NCBI GenBank assembly: GCA_029865195.1
Contig: JAOUHH010000184.1
Coordinates: 1-5,819 of the forward strand
DNA length: 5,819 nucleotides
Reading direction: 5' to 3'
Source of the DNA: Desulfobulbaceae bacterium
GTDB lineage: Bacteria > Desulfobacterota > Desulfobulbia > Desulfobulbales > UBA5123
A model generated the notes under the pieces. That model had not been told where the DNA came from. It was given only the letters and a program-made list of their open reading frames with translations, and did no database searches. This document shows positions 1-5,819 of this stretch, one piece after another (the first letter of the stretch is position 1; each line of letters starts with the position of its first letter). The position numbers were made by a program, and so were the translations under genes.

Positions 1-211
1 GAGGCCGCGCGCGGTTATCGGCTGCCTCTGCACAAACGATCTCTGCCAAAAATATCTGCACCCGGACAACCTTTCCCCGGACGGCACCCTGGGAAAACAT
101 GGCCTCAAGGTGATCCCCCATATCGTCCTCCTCGACAGTCCCAACTGTCGGCAGAGTACCGTGGACTGGCAAATCCTCACGGAGACGATTGCCGCCCGCC
201 CCGCCCATTAA
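1..211 (+). CDS. C-terminal fragment of a DUF116-like protein
   Basis: This is the 3' end of a gene cut by the left window edge: 69 codons in the frame starting at base 2, ending at TAA (209-211). The visible protein begins RPRAVIGCLCTNDL and later has VLLDSPNCRQSTVDWQIL. This recalls the C-terminus of DUF116 proteins, where an 'AIVGVACERDL'-type strand is followed by a 'GPCxNTxVD' motif; here the equivalent is SPNCRQSTVD. Function of that family is not established; members often carry cysteine motifs that suggest metal or Fe-S binding, and this tail has four cysteines. The gene converges on the PP2C phosphatase with 57 nt between the stop codons, so it is not part of that operon. The coding frame is well supported by codon pattern and the clean stop; the family assignment is from memory of motifs and is moderate. 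Confidence 0.55.
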   Translation, partial: RPRAVIGCLCTNDLCQKYLHPDNLSPDGTLGKHGLKVIPHIVLLDSPNCRQSTVDWQILTETIAARPAH

Positions 212-268
212 AGCAAGCGACATGGGGGTCGGCCATGCCGGAAGCGGTCGTTGACAGCCCCCGTCATT

Positions 269-1039
269 TCAGCAGCAGACAACCAGGGCGGTTATGTTAT
301 CCTTGCCGCCTGCCGCATTGGCCTCCCGAACCATTATATCCGTTGCCATCTCGGGCGTCTCCGCCTCCAGCAGGATCGCATGCAACCTTGCATCGTCAAC
401 CATGGACCAGAGTCCGTCCGAACAGAGCAGGATCTTGTCGTTAGCCTCCAGGCTGACGGCATGATACTCGGGATCCTCAAGAAACGGGAAGCCGATGGCG
501 CGGGTGACCACATGCCGACTGACCTTGCGCCTTTCGCCGCTGACGGGATCAGCGGCTTCGGTGTTGGCGAGCAGGGTGTGGTCGGTGGTGATCTGCACTA
601 ACAAATTGCTGTCAGCCCTATAACAACGGGCATCCCCGACATGACAAGTATGCATGGTCTTGCCGTCGACAAAGGCAACCACCAGGGTACACCCCATCCC
701 TTTTCGGGAGGCTTCCGAGGCCGCCTGGCGCATCACCTCATCATTGGCGCGCCGCAGGCCGTTAATAAGAAAATGCTGTATCTGCTCACGGTTGCCCCGC
801 ATGGCCTGCAAAGCGGATTTGGAAAAATAATCGATCAGCGTTTCGATGGCCACCCGGCTTGCCACCTCACCGGCATTATGCCCGCCCATGCCGTCCGCAA
901 CCATAAAGATGTTGCGGTCGGGGAGAATGGCAAAGCTATCCTCGTTGTTGGCCCGCACCCGCCCGGTATCGGTCCGGCCGAAACTTGCCAGGGTCGTCTT
1001 TTTGGGGTGAATCAAATTTCGCAGCCAACTCAAAATCAT
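269..1039 (-). CDS. PP2C-family (PPM) serine/threonine protein phosphatase
   Basis: A 256-residue Mn/Mg-dependent phosphatase, the usual size of a stand-alone bacterial PP2C (Stp1/PrpC/PppA type). It removes phosphate from Ser/Thr and is presumably the off-switch for the kinase upstream. Motifs in order: GRTDTGRVRANNED (21-34), VADGMGGH (47-54), GMGCTLV (114-120), HVGDARCYR (133-141), TTDHT (151-155), LLCSDGLW (204-211) and GGKDNIT (244-250). The expected metal-binding aspartates are present at D34, D49, D207 and D247, so it should be active. No signal peptide or membrane segment is evident; the first ten residues (MILSWLRNLI) could form a short amphipathic helix. The ATG at 1039 is chosen because AGGTGA lies 7 nt upstream; an in-frame TTG at 1060 would add seven residues but has a poor ribosome site. 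It is the last gene of the operon, 25 nt after the kinase stop. Confidence 0.95.
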   Translation of the reverse strand: MILSWLRNLIHPKKTTLASFGRTDTGRVRANNEDSFAILPDRNIFMVADGMGGHNAGEVASRVAIETLIDYFSKSALQAMRGNREQIQHFLINGLRRANDEVMRQAASEASRKGMGCTLVVAFVDGKTMHTCHVGDARCYRADSNLLVQITTDHTLLANTEAADPVSGERRKVSRHVVTRAIGFPFLEDPEYHAVSLEANDKILLCSDGLWSMVDDARLHAILLEAETPEMATDIMVREANAAGGKDNITALVVCC

Positions 1040-1046
1040 ACGCCTC

Positions 1047-1052
1047 TCACCT
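1047..1052 (-). promoter_or_regulatory. Ribosome binding site of the PP2C gene
   Basis: On the minus strand this reads AGGTGA, a good match to the anti-Shine-Dalgarno complement, 7 nt before the ATG at 1039. It decides the start in favour of that ATG over the upstream TTG at 1060. It lies inside the short gap after the kinase stop, so translation of the phosphatase can be independent of the kinase. Confidence 0.6.
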
Positions 1053-1064
1053 GTGCTCAATGCC

Positions 1065-3518
1065 CTATAGCTTGGCCAGTTGATAGATATTCATCCAGAA
1101 CACCAACGCCCCGTCACGACGTCCGGCCATGAAGATATGCGCCTTCGGCCCCGCTGCCAGACTACATATCCCGTCACCACGACCATCGAGGACCGCCGGG
1201 CAGCTGCCGCTTTCGACATCCCACAACTTGATCATATCATCGTCACATCCGGAAACCACATAGCGGTTATCGGCAAGCAGCAACACGGAAGAGATGCCCT
1301 CCTCATGCGCCTCGATAATCCGCTGCGAACGACAGGAATGACGGTCCCAGACCTTGACCAACCGATCGGCGCTGGTTGACGCGAAACGGCGGCCATCCAC
1401 GGAAACGGACAGCGAGATCACCGGCAAGGCATGTGCCTCGATGCGATGCAGGTATTCCTTGCCGCCACCCTCCCATAAACGGACCGTGCCATCCTCGCTG
1501 CCGGTAACCAGATCGTTGCCGTCACCGCAAAACGCCAGGGAACAGACAGCGCCGCTGTCAGCAACGGCTATCTTTGTTTCCTTGCCGGTTGAAAGGTGCC
1601 GGAGCATGAGCATGCCGTCCTCACCCCCGGATGCGAGCCATTTCCCGTCTTTGCTGAAGGCAAGTGCGCGCGCGGGCCCGGCATGGCGTTGATCCGACAT
1701 CTTCACCTTGCCGGTCTTGGTGGACCAAATGGTTACAAAGCCGTTATCGGCCCCTATCCCCAGCACACCGCCGGCTGGGCTGGCGGCAAGGGACCGGATC
1801 GGCACCCCCTTGGTCCCGAGGGTATTCACCTTCTGACGGGTAATGAAATCCCATACCTGCAGTTTACCTTCAGGCCCGCCGGCGACGACATATTTGCTGC
1901 CGGGGATATGCGTCAGACAGGTCACGGGACGCTTGCCTCCGCGCAACGTCATCAAACGCTGAACGGAAACCAGTTTCTCTTGCTCCCGCACCTTGAGAAG
2001 AGCCTCGTAGACCCGGTTAAAAACCTTGTCGCGGCAATAGCTGTGATTTTTCCAGGCCGTCTGCAAAACCTCCTGACAGGCATCGTACCGCTTGTTATCC
2101 AGATGGTCGACGATATTGCGCTGAATGGATTGTATCAATTGCCCGTCACGGAAGACCTCCAGCGACCTGCGCGGCACACAGAGTCGAAATTCCGGGTAAT
2201 TGCCTTCCGCGATGCGTTTGTTGCCACCGGTGACGACATCGTCCTTGACCCCCGCCACCAAGTTGTCGAACAGTTTTTCCTTGGGCAATCGCTTTTTGAT
2301 CGCCTCGAGTTGCCGCAGTAAATGCACCGGCGAACCTTTCCGTCGCCGCCACTTCAGCAGCATCATGTTGTAAAGCGCCTCCGGCAGGACATCATTGATG
2401 TCCAAGGCTCGACTCAAACACTCTTCCGCCTTTTCCACCTTGTTCAATTCGAAGAATGAAACGGCATGATTGTTGAGACTGCTGGCGCGAAGATCGATGT
2501 TGGTCAATTCGGCATAGGGGCACATGACCCGAAACGTCTCGAGATAGGCCTGATTGAGATCCTGCCGTAATTCAACGAAATCTTGATAGCGGTCATCGAC
2601 GGCAAAGGCGACCGATTTTTTCAAAACCTTGATCAGGGTCGGTGAGAGCGACTGACCGGCAACAGCCGAAACCGGTTCGGGGATGGCCTGCTTGACGTTG
2701 TTCTTGGCAAACGGCTTCTTGCCGCACAGCATCAGCCAGAGGCAAAGACCGAAGGAAAAGATATCGGTACGATGATCGACGTTGTGGGTGTTGGCAAACT
2801 GCTCCGGGGATGCAAACCCTGGCGTACCCCTGAATCCCACTGTATTCCCCTCATTCGCGACGTCGGCAGGCAACGGCGCCGCTTTTTTATTCCCGTCGCG
2901 GTCAGCGGTTTTGAGCAGGATGCCGAAGTCGGTGATCTTCAGAAGCGCGTTTTTGGTGACCAGGATGTTGGCGGGCTTGATATCACGATGGATGATCCCC
3001 TGCCCGTGGGTATACTCCATGCCGTGGCAGAACTGCACCGCCAGGGAAAGCGCGGTGCGGAGATCACGGCACCTCCCGGCCTTGATCCATTCGGCAAGGC
3101 TGCCGCCATCGACATATTCGATAAAGAGATGCGGGATTTTGCCGACGGCCAGAACATAATAGCAGGCGGCGATATTGGGATGCATCCCCATCCTGATCCA
3201 GCCGTTGGCCTCCTTGATGATCCGCTGCATGCCCTCATGGTCGGCCAGCACCTCCGGACGCGGCGACTTGATCGCCATCTTGATCCCCCAGCCAAGATGA
3301 TCGCAGATATAAACCCGGCCCATGGCGCCGGAAAGAACGCTCTCGACCTTGTAGCGCTCCATGATCACGTCACCGGGCTTCCACTCCTTGACGGTAACCC
3401 GGGCGGCGGGAGCAAGTCCGGACGCCATGATGGTGGGGACATCAAGTTCGTCGCCCGAACGGGAGGAACCGGAAGGCTTACTGGCCTTGATGAGCTTATT
3501 GTAGAGATTTCCGAACAT
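1065..3518 (-). CDS. Hanks-type Ser/Thr protein kinase with TPR-like middle and C-terminal WD40 propeller
   Basis: An 817-residue protein. Residues 53-325 are a Hanks kinase: glycine-rich loop LSGAMGRVY (62-70), VAIK-type lysine K84, probable helix-C E103, HRDIKPAN (177-184), DFG (197-199), GTPGFASPEQ (231-240) and D252 of TDIFSFG. All core catalytic residues are present and it is an RD kinase; the first glycine of the nucleotide loop is replaced by Leu. Residues about 345-400 look like one or two TPR helices pairs (NNHAVSFFELNKVEKAEECL), followed by a helical region to about 520. Residues 525-810 hold seven WD40 repeats, with VWDF, IWST, LRHL, RLWE, VKVWD, IKLWD and VFW at the blade ends, enough for one closed propeller. 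No membrane segment is seen, so it should be cytoplasmic, unlike PknB-type receptors. The start at 3518 is chosen because an earlier in-frame ATG (3590) lies within the FHA gene and adds only 24 residues without family character. It begins 7 nt after the FHA stop. Confidence 0.95.
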   Translation of the reverse strand: MFGNLYNKLIKASKPSGSSRSGDELDVPTIMASGLAPAARVTVKEWKPGDVIMERYKVESVLSGAMGRVYICDHLGWGIKMAIKSPRPEVLADHEGMQRIIKEANGWIRMGMHPNIAACYYVLAVGKIPHLFIEYVDGGSLAEWIKAGRCRDLRTALSLAVQFCHGMEYTHGQGIIHRDIKPANILVTKNALLKITDFGILLKTADRDGNKKAAPLPADVANEGNTVGFRGTPGFASPEQFANTHNVDHRTDIFSFGLCLWLMLCGKKPFAKNNVKQAIPEPVSAVAGQSLSPTLIKVLKKSVAFAVDDRYQDFVELRQDLNQAYLETFRVMCPYAELTNIDLRASSLNNHAVSFFELNKVEKAEECLSRALDINDVLPEALYNMMLLKWRRRKGSPVHLLRQLEAIKKRLPKEKLFDNLVAGVKDDVVTGGNKRIAEGNYPEFRLCVPRRSLEVFRDGQLIQSIQRNIVDHLDNKRYDACQEVLQTAWKNHSYCRDKVFNRVYEALLKVREQEKLVSVQRLMTLRGGKRPVTCLTHIPGSKYVVAGGPEGKLQVWDFITRQKVNTLGTKGVPIRSLAASPAGGVLGIGADNGFVTIWSTKTGKVKMSDQRHAGPARALAFSKDGKWLASGGEDGMLMLRHLSTGKETKIAVADSGAVCSLAFCGDGNDLVTGSEDGTVRLWEGGGKEYLHRIEAHALPVISLSVSVDGRRFASTSADRLVKVWDRHSCRSQRIIEAHEEGISSVLLLADNRYVVSGCDDDMIKLWDVESGSCPAVLDGRGDGICSLAAGPKAHIFMAGRRDGALVFWMNIYQLAKL

Positions 3519-3525
3519 CTGCAGC

Positions 3526-4227
3526 TTATCCGAACTGCAGCTTGGTGTTGCGGATTTCGATAATGTCTCCCATGTGCAATGGCCTCTCATCCTTGATCTG
3601 CAGGCCGTTCAAACGAGTTGAAGCCCAACTCCGCTGCGGGACGATATAGAATTTTTCATCGCGTTTGATGATATAGCATTGCGCAGCGGCGACAAACCAC
3701 CCGCCGATGATCACCTCGCAGGTGGCATCCTTGCCGATCTTGATGCTGTTTTTACCCTTGACGGACAAACGGCTCGGACGAGCATCGCCTTGCAAGGCTA
3801 CAAGGAACGGACCATCCTTGGCATTTACCGGCGTGGATTGCTTGGCGGCGGCACTCTTCTTGTTGGTGACAAATACGGTTTCGTCGTCAAGGTCCATGGA
3901 GGTCACCGAAGACGACATTACCGGAGCCCCTCCGGCAACCGCGGCCGGAACCAGTCGAAATTTACCGATATCGATGGTATCGTTCTTGGAAACCGGCACC
4001 ATTTCGGTGATTTTGACCCCGTTGACCATGGTTCCGTTCAAACTCTTCAGATCGGTCATGTAATAGACGCCATTCAGTAGTTCAATGGCCGCATGTACCC
4101 GCGAAATGGCCGTATTGTCGATCACCACGTCGGCCTCGGCACCACGTCCGATGGTAACCCTCCCCCCCTCTTCGAGGGCAAAGGTTTTAATCGGTCTATC
4201 CTGGAGCATCACAGTCCATTCTTCCAT
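3526..4227 (-). CDS. Double-FHA-domain protein (phosphothreonine reader)
   Basis: A 233-residue soluble protein, first gene of the operon. Residues 5-95 are a canonical FHA domain with the phosphothreonine-binding residues in place: IGR (26-28), ISRVHA (41-46), SLNGTMVNG (62-70). Residues about 138-233 are a second, degenerate FHA-like fold: it keeps the spacing of IGK (164-166), RLNG (205-208) and HMGDIIEI (218-225), but the SRxH binding motif is replaced by AAAQCY (180-185). The linker (96-137) includes an acidic stretch MDLDDETVFV (111-120) with Thr117 as a plausible phosphosite. FHA domains bind pThr peptides; with a kinase and a phosphatase immediately downstream, the protein is probably a reader or adaptor, and perhaps a substrate, of that kinase. 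The start has AGAGGA 6 nt upstream. Identity of the first domain is firm; that of the second is good but inferred from motif spacing. Confidence 0.93.
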   Translation of the reverse strand: MEEWTVMLQDRPIKTFALEEGGRVTIGRGAEADVVIDNTAISRVHAAIELLNGVYYMTDLKSLNGTMVNGVKITEMVPVSKNDTIDIGKFRLVPAAVAGGAPVMSSSVTSMDLDDETVFVTNKKSAAAKQSTPVNAKDGPFLVALQGDARPSRLSVKGKNSIKIGKDATCEVIIGGWFVAAAQCYIIKRDEKFYIVPQRSWASTRLNGLQIKDERPLHMGDIIEIRNTKLQFG

Positions 4228-4233
4228 ACATAA

Positions 4234-4239
4234 TCCTCT
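4234..4239 (-). promoter_or_regulatory. Ribosome binding site of the FHA gene
   Basis: The minus strand reads AGAGGA, 6 nt before the ATG at 4227. It supports that start codon and marks the beginning of the three-gene translation unit. Confidence 0.55.
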
Positions 4240-4392
4240 TCTGCGCTTGTTTAAAACGACATGCGGCGCGGAGGTCTCGCCGATGGCACGACAATCTTCA
4301 ACCCCGAGCCTAACAAAACGTCACAAGGGCCCGATACTGGAAAAGAGTAGCATATTTTGTAAGTGCGATTAAGAAAAAATACCCTCTAACAA

Positions 4393-4429
4393 TGGAATAT
4401 TTTTTACAAATCACGTAAAATATGTTCCA
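4393..4429. repeat. Imperfect inverted repeat, candidate operator
   Basis: The arms are TGGAATATTTTTTAC (4393-4407) and GTAAAATATGTTCCA (4415-4429), separated by 7 nt. Thirteen of fifteen positions pair. The outer TGGAA/TTCCA and the inner TTTTAC/GTAAAA-like ends are symmetric. It lies in the AT-rich divergent region, centred about 75 bp before the HDOD start and about 184 bp before the FHA start. This shape and place fit the binding site of a dimeric regulator; a terminator is unlikely because no gene ends here. The regulator is not identifiable from the window. Confidence 0.45.
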
Positions 4430-4485
4430 CTATTTCAACGATTAAACCTAAATATAAGCACATCCAACTTTCACACGAAAATCCT

Positions 4486-5819
4486 ATGTCTCAAGAACCG
4501 CAAGCCGCATCAGAGAAACTTTCTGAAATCTTTGCAAAAATGAACATGAGCGAGTTGCCGGCGATGTCCAGCAACGTGCAGGAACTCATATCATTGACGC
4601 ACAGCAGCAGAAGTGCGGCCTACGACCTTTCCAAGGTAATCCTCAAGGATTATTCGCTCACCAACAAAGTCCTGCAGGTTGTCAACTCCGCATATTACGC
4701 CCTTGGCAAACAGGTCAACTCCATATCACGCGCGGTTACGGTCCTCGGCTTCGATGCCGTCCGCGATCTTGCCACCGCCATCGCGCTCTTCGAGGATTTC
4801 ATCAAATCCGGCGTCGAAAAGGATGAAATCAGCAAGGTACTCACCCGATCCTTCCTGAGTGCACTCCAAGCCCGCGACCTGGCGGTCAAGAAAAATCTCA
4901 AGGTCTTGCCGGAAGAGACGTTCATCTGTACCCTCCTCCATCATCTCGGCAAAATCATCGTCCTCATCTACCTGCCGGACCTGTACCGTGATATCCAGAC
5001 CCGCATCGAAAACGGCCAGGATGAGGAAAATGCCGCAAAAGAGGTCCTTGACGGCCTCACCCTCTATATGGTCGGCCAGGAGGTGGCGCGATTCTGGAAT
5101 CTGTCGGAAAAAGCCATCCTCGCCATGGAGCCGAACCCTCCCGAACCCAAGAGTAAGAGCGACTCCGACAGTATCCTGCAAAACCTCGCACGCTTTTCCA
5201 ATCAGATGGTTGACACCATCTGCAGCGGTCACGATATCGGTCCGCTGCTTGAAAAATACGGCGAGATGCTGTCCGTCGACGCCGAAGAAGCGGTGGAGAT
5301 GGTTGACCACAGTATCGACACCTCGGAGGACATCTCCGATTCCCTGCGTTTCGGCCTTTCAAAGCTGAAGATTCGCAGCAAGGTTCGCAAACTCGATGAG
5401 TTGATCAAAGATCCGGAAAAGATGGCGCGGGCCGAAAAGAAGAGGGCAAAAGAAGAGGCTGGTCTGCAGGTGGAGGTTTCCACTGGCAAGAAGATGGGCA
5501 AGGGAATCGAGCAGGAAGAGGAGGAAGAACTCAACGAACTGCCGATCAGCACCGACAAATCCATCAACGACTTTATCCGCGACATCACCGAAACGCTGAT
5601 GGGGCCGTTCGATCTCAACGATTTTTACGCCAACCTGCTGGAAGGTTTGTACCGGGGCATCGGCTTCGACCGCATCATTCTCGCCATTGTCAGCATCCAG
5701 CCGACCAGCATCACCCTGGTCGGGCGCTTTGGCCTCGGCGACATCGACCCCAACGGCGTCAGCGGCTTCAAGCACGATCTGGCCAACCCCGATTACGCCA
5801 TCCCCCGAGCCCTCAAACA
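4486..5819 (+). CDS. HDOD-domain protein with GAF-like C-terminal region (partial, continues past window)
   Basis: An open frame of 444 codons runs to the window edge without a stop. Residues about 22-215 are an HDOD domain: ELPAMSSNVQELISL (23-37), DYSLTNKVLQVVNSAYY (55-71), ISRAVTVLGFDAVRDL (80-95) and ICTLLHHLGKIIVL (147-160). The metal-binding His-Asp pair of true HD hydrolases reads HH here, as expected for HDOD, which is regarded as a non-catalytic signalling domain. Residues about 300-350 are a highly charged linker with KK/EE runs, probably helical. From about 355 the sequence (DFIRDITETLMGPFDL, GIGFDRIILAIV) looks like a GAF-type sensor domain, cut by the edge. No membrane segment is seen. 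The ATG at 4486 is the first possible start: the frame upstream is open back to a stop at 4387 but has no ATG, GTG or TTG. No clear Shine-Dalgarno precedes it. It is divergent from the kinase operon and may be co-regulated with it; its exact role is unknown. Confidence 0.9.
   Translation, partial: MSQEPQAASEKLSEIFAKMNMSELPAMSSNVQELISLTHSSRSAAYDLSKVILKDYSLTNKVLQVVNSAYYALGKQVNSISRAVTVLGFDAVRDLATAIALFEDFIKSGVEKDEISKVLTRSFLSALQARDLAVKKNLKVLPEETFICTLLHHLGKIIVLIYLPDLYRDIQTRIENGQDEENAAKEVLDGLTLYMVGQEVARFWNLSEKAILAMEPNPPEPKSKSDSDSILQNLARFSNQMVDTICSGHDIGPLLEKYGEMLSVDAEEAVEMVDHSIDTSEDISDSLRFGLSKLKIRSKVRKLDELIKDPEKMARAEKKRAKEEAGLQVEVSTGKKMGKGIEQEEEEELNELPISTDKSINDFIRDITETLMGPFDLNDFYANLLEGLYRGIGFDRIILAIVSIQPTSITLVGRFGLGDIDPNGVSGFKHDLANPDYAIPRALK

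Larger units (their letters stand above)
4228..4485. promoter_or_regulatory. Divergent intergenic control region
   Basis: This 258-nt gap separates the minus-strand FHA-kinase-phosphatase operon from the plus-strand HDOD gene, so promoters of both units must lie here or inside the neighbours. The left part (to about 4340) has the GC-rich composition of the genes; the part from about 4345 to 4485 is strikingly AT-rich, as expected for promoters. On the minus strand a weak candidate is TTTCTT (4371-4376) and TATGCT (4349-4354) with a 16-nt spacer; no convincing sigma-70 or sigma-54 promoter was found for the plus strand. No credible small ORF is seen in it. The presence of promoters is inferred from the divergent layout; exact elements are uncertain. 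Confidence 0.5.

Noticed and set aside
222..264. Possible terminator between the converging DUF116-like and phosphatase genes (ATGGGGGT pairing with GCCCCCGT, plus an inner CGGC-CAT-GCCG hairpin)
   Set aside because: The stem is only 8 pairs with two GU pairs and a 27-nt loop, it overlaps the phosphatase end region, and there is no T-run on either side. A terminator is expected here but this one is not supported.
12..1272. Short repeated string GCGGTTATCGG near positions 12 and 1262
   Set aside because: It is only 11 nt, sits in two different reading contexts and has no further copies of good quality; chance is the simplest explanation.
1596..3563. Long plus-strand open frames opposite the kinase gene (1596-2321 and 2772-3563, about 240-260 codons each)
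   Set aside because: They lie wholly antisense to a gene with unmistakable kinase and WD40 motifs. Their translations show no recognisable domain and are explained by GC-biased codon use.
3519..3590. Kinase start at the upstream ATG (3590), overlapping the FHA gene by 65 nt
   Set aside because: The extra 24 residues are the shifted-frame reading of the FHA domain's end, have no kinase-family character, and the ATG at 3518 falls naturally 7 nt after the FHA stop.
1065..4227. Type VI secretion control module (PpkA/PppA/Fha)
   Set aside because: The gene set is analogous, but no T6SS structural genes are visible, and the kinase has a WD40 propeller and no membrane segment, unlike PpkA.
4726..5775. 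Minus-strand open frames opposite the HDOD gene (for example 4726-5310 and 5359-5775)
   Set aside because: The plus strand encodes a clear HDOD domain throughout this stretch; the antisense translations show no family features.

Overview
The window looks like chromosomal DNA of a Gram-negative bacterium of moderately high GC. The gene families (DUF116-like, HDOD with a GAF-like C-terminus, Hanks kinase with FHA and PP2C partners) suggest a Desulfobacterota (former Deltaproteobacteria) organism, possibly Desulfobulbales-like. That placement is inferred from gene content and style only; no rRNA or marker gene is present.

Layout: (1) Positions 1-211, + strand, hold the C-terminal end of a protein resembling DUF116, cut by the window edge. 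(2) Positions 269-4227, - strand, hold a compact three-gene operon, transcribed right to left: a double-FHA protein, then a soluble Ser/Thr protein kinase with a TPR-like middle and a C-terminal seven-repeat WD40 propeller, then a PP2C-type protein phosphatase. Gaps between these genes are 7 and 25 nt. (3) Positions 4228-4485 are a divergent intergenic region, very AT-rich on its right half, containing an imperfect 15-nt-arm inverted repeat. (4) From 4486 to the window end, + strand, lies a long HDOD-domain protein with a charged linker and the start of a GAF-like domain; it continues beyond the window.

How the genes may work together: the operon carries a writer (kinase), an eraser (PP2C phosphatase) and a reader (FHA, phosphothreonine-binding), so it looks like a self-contained cytoplasmic Thr-phosphorylation circuit. 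The WD40 propeller fused to the kinase would provide a scaffold or substrate platform, and the FHA protein carries an acidic Thr site that could be a kinase target. The divergent HDOD protein shares the control region and may be a functional partner, but this is only inferred from position. No secretion-system, CRISPR, transposon or RNA genes are seen.
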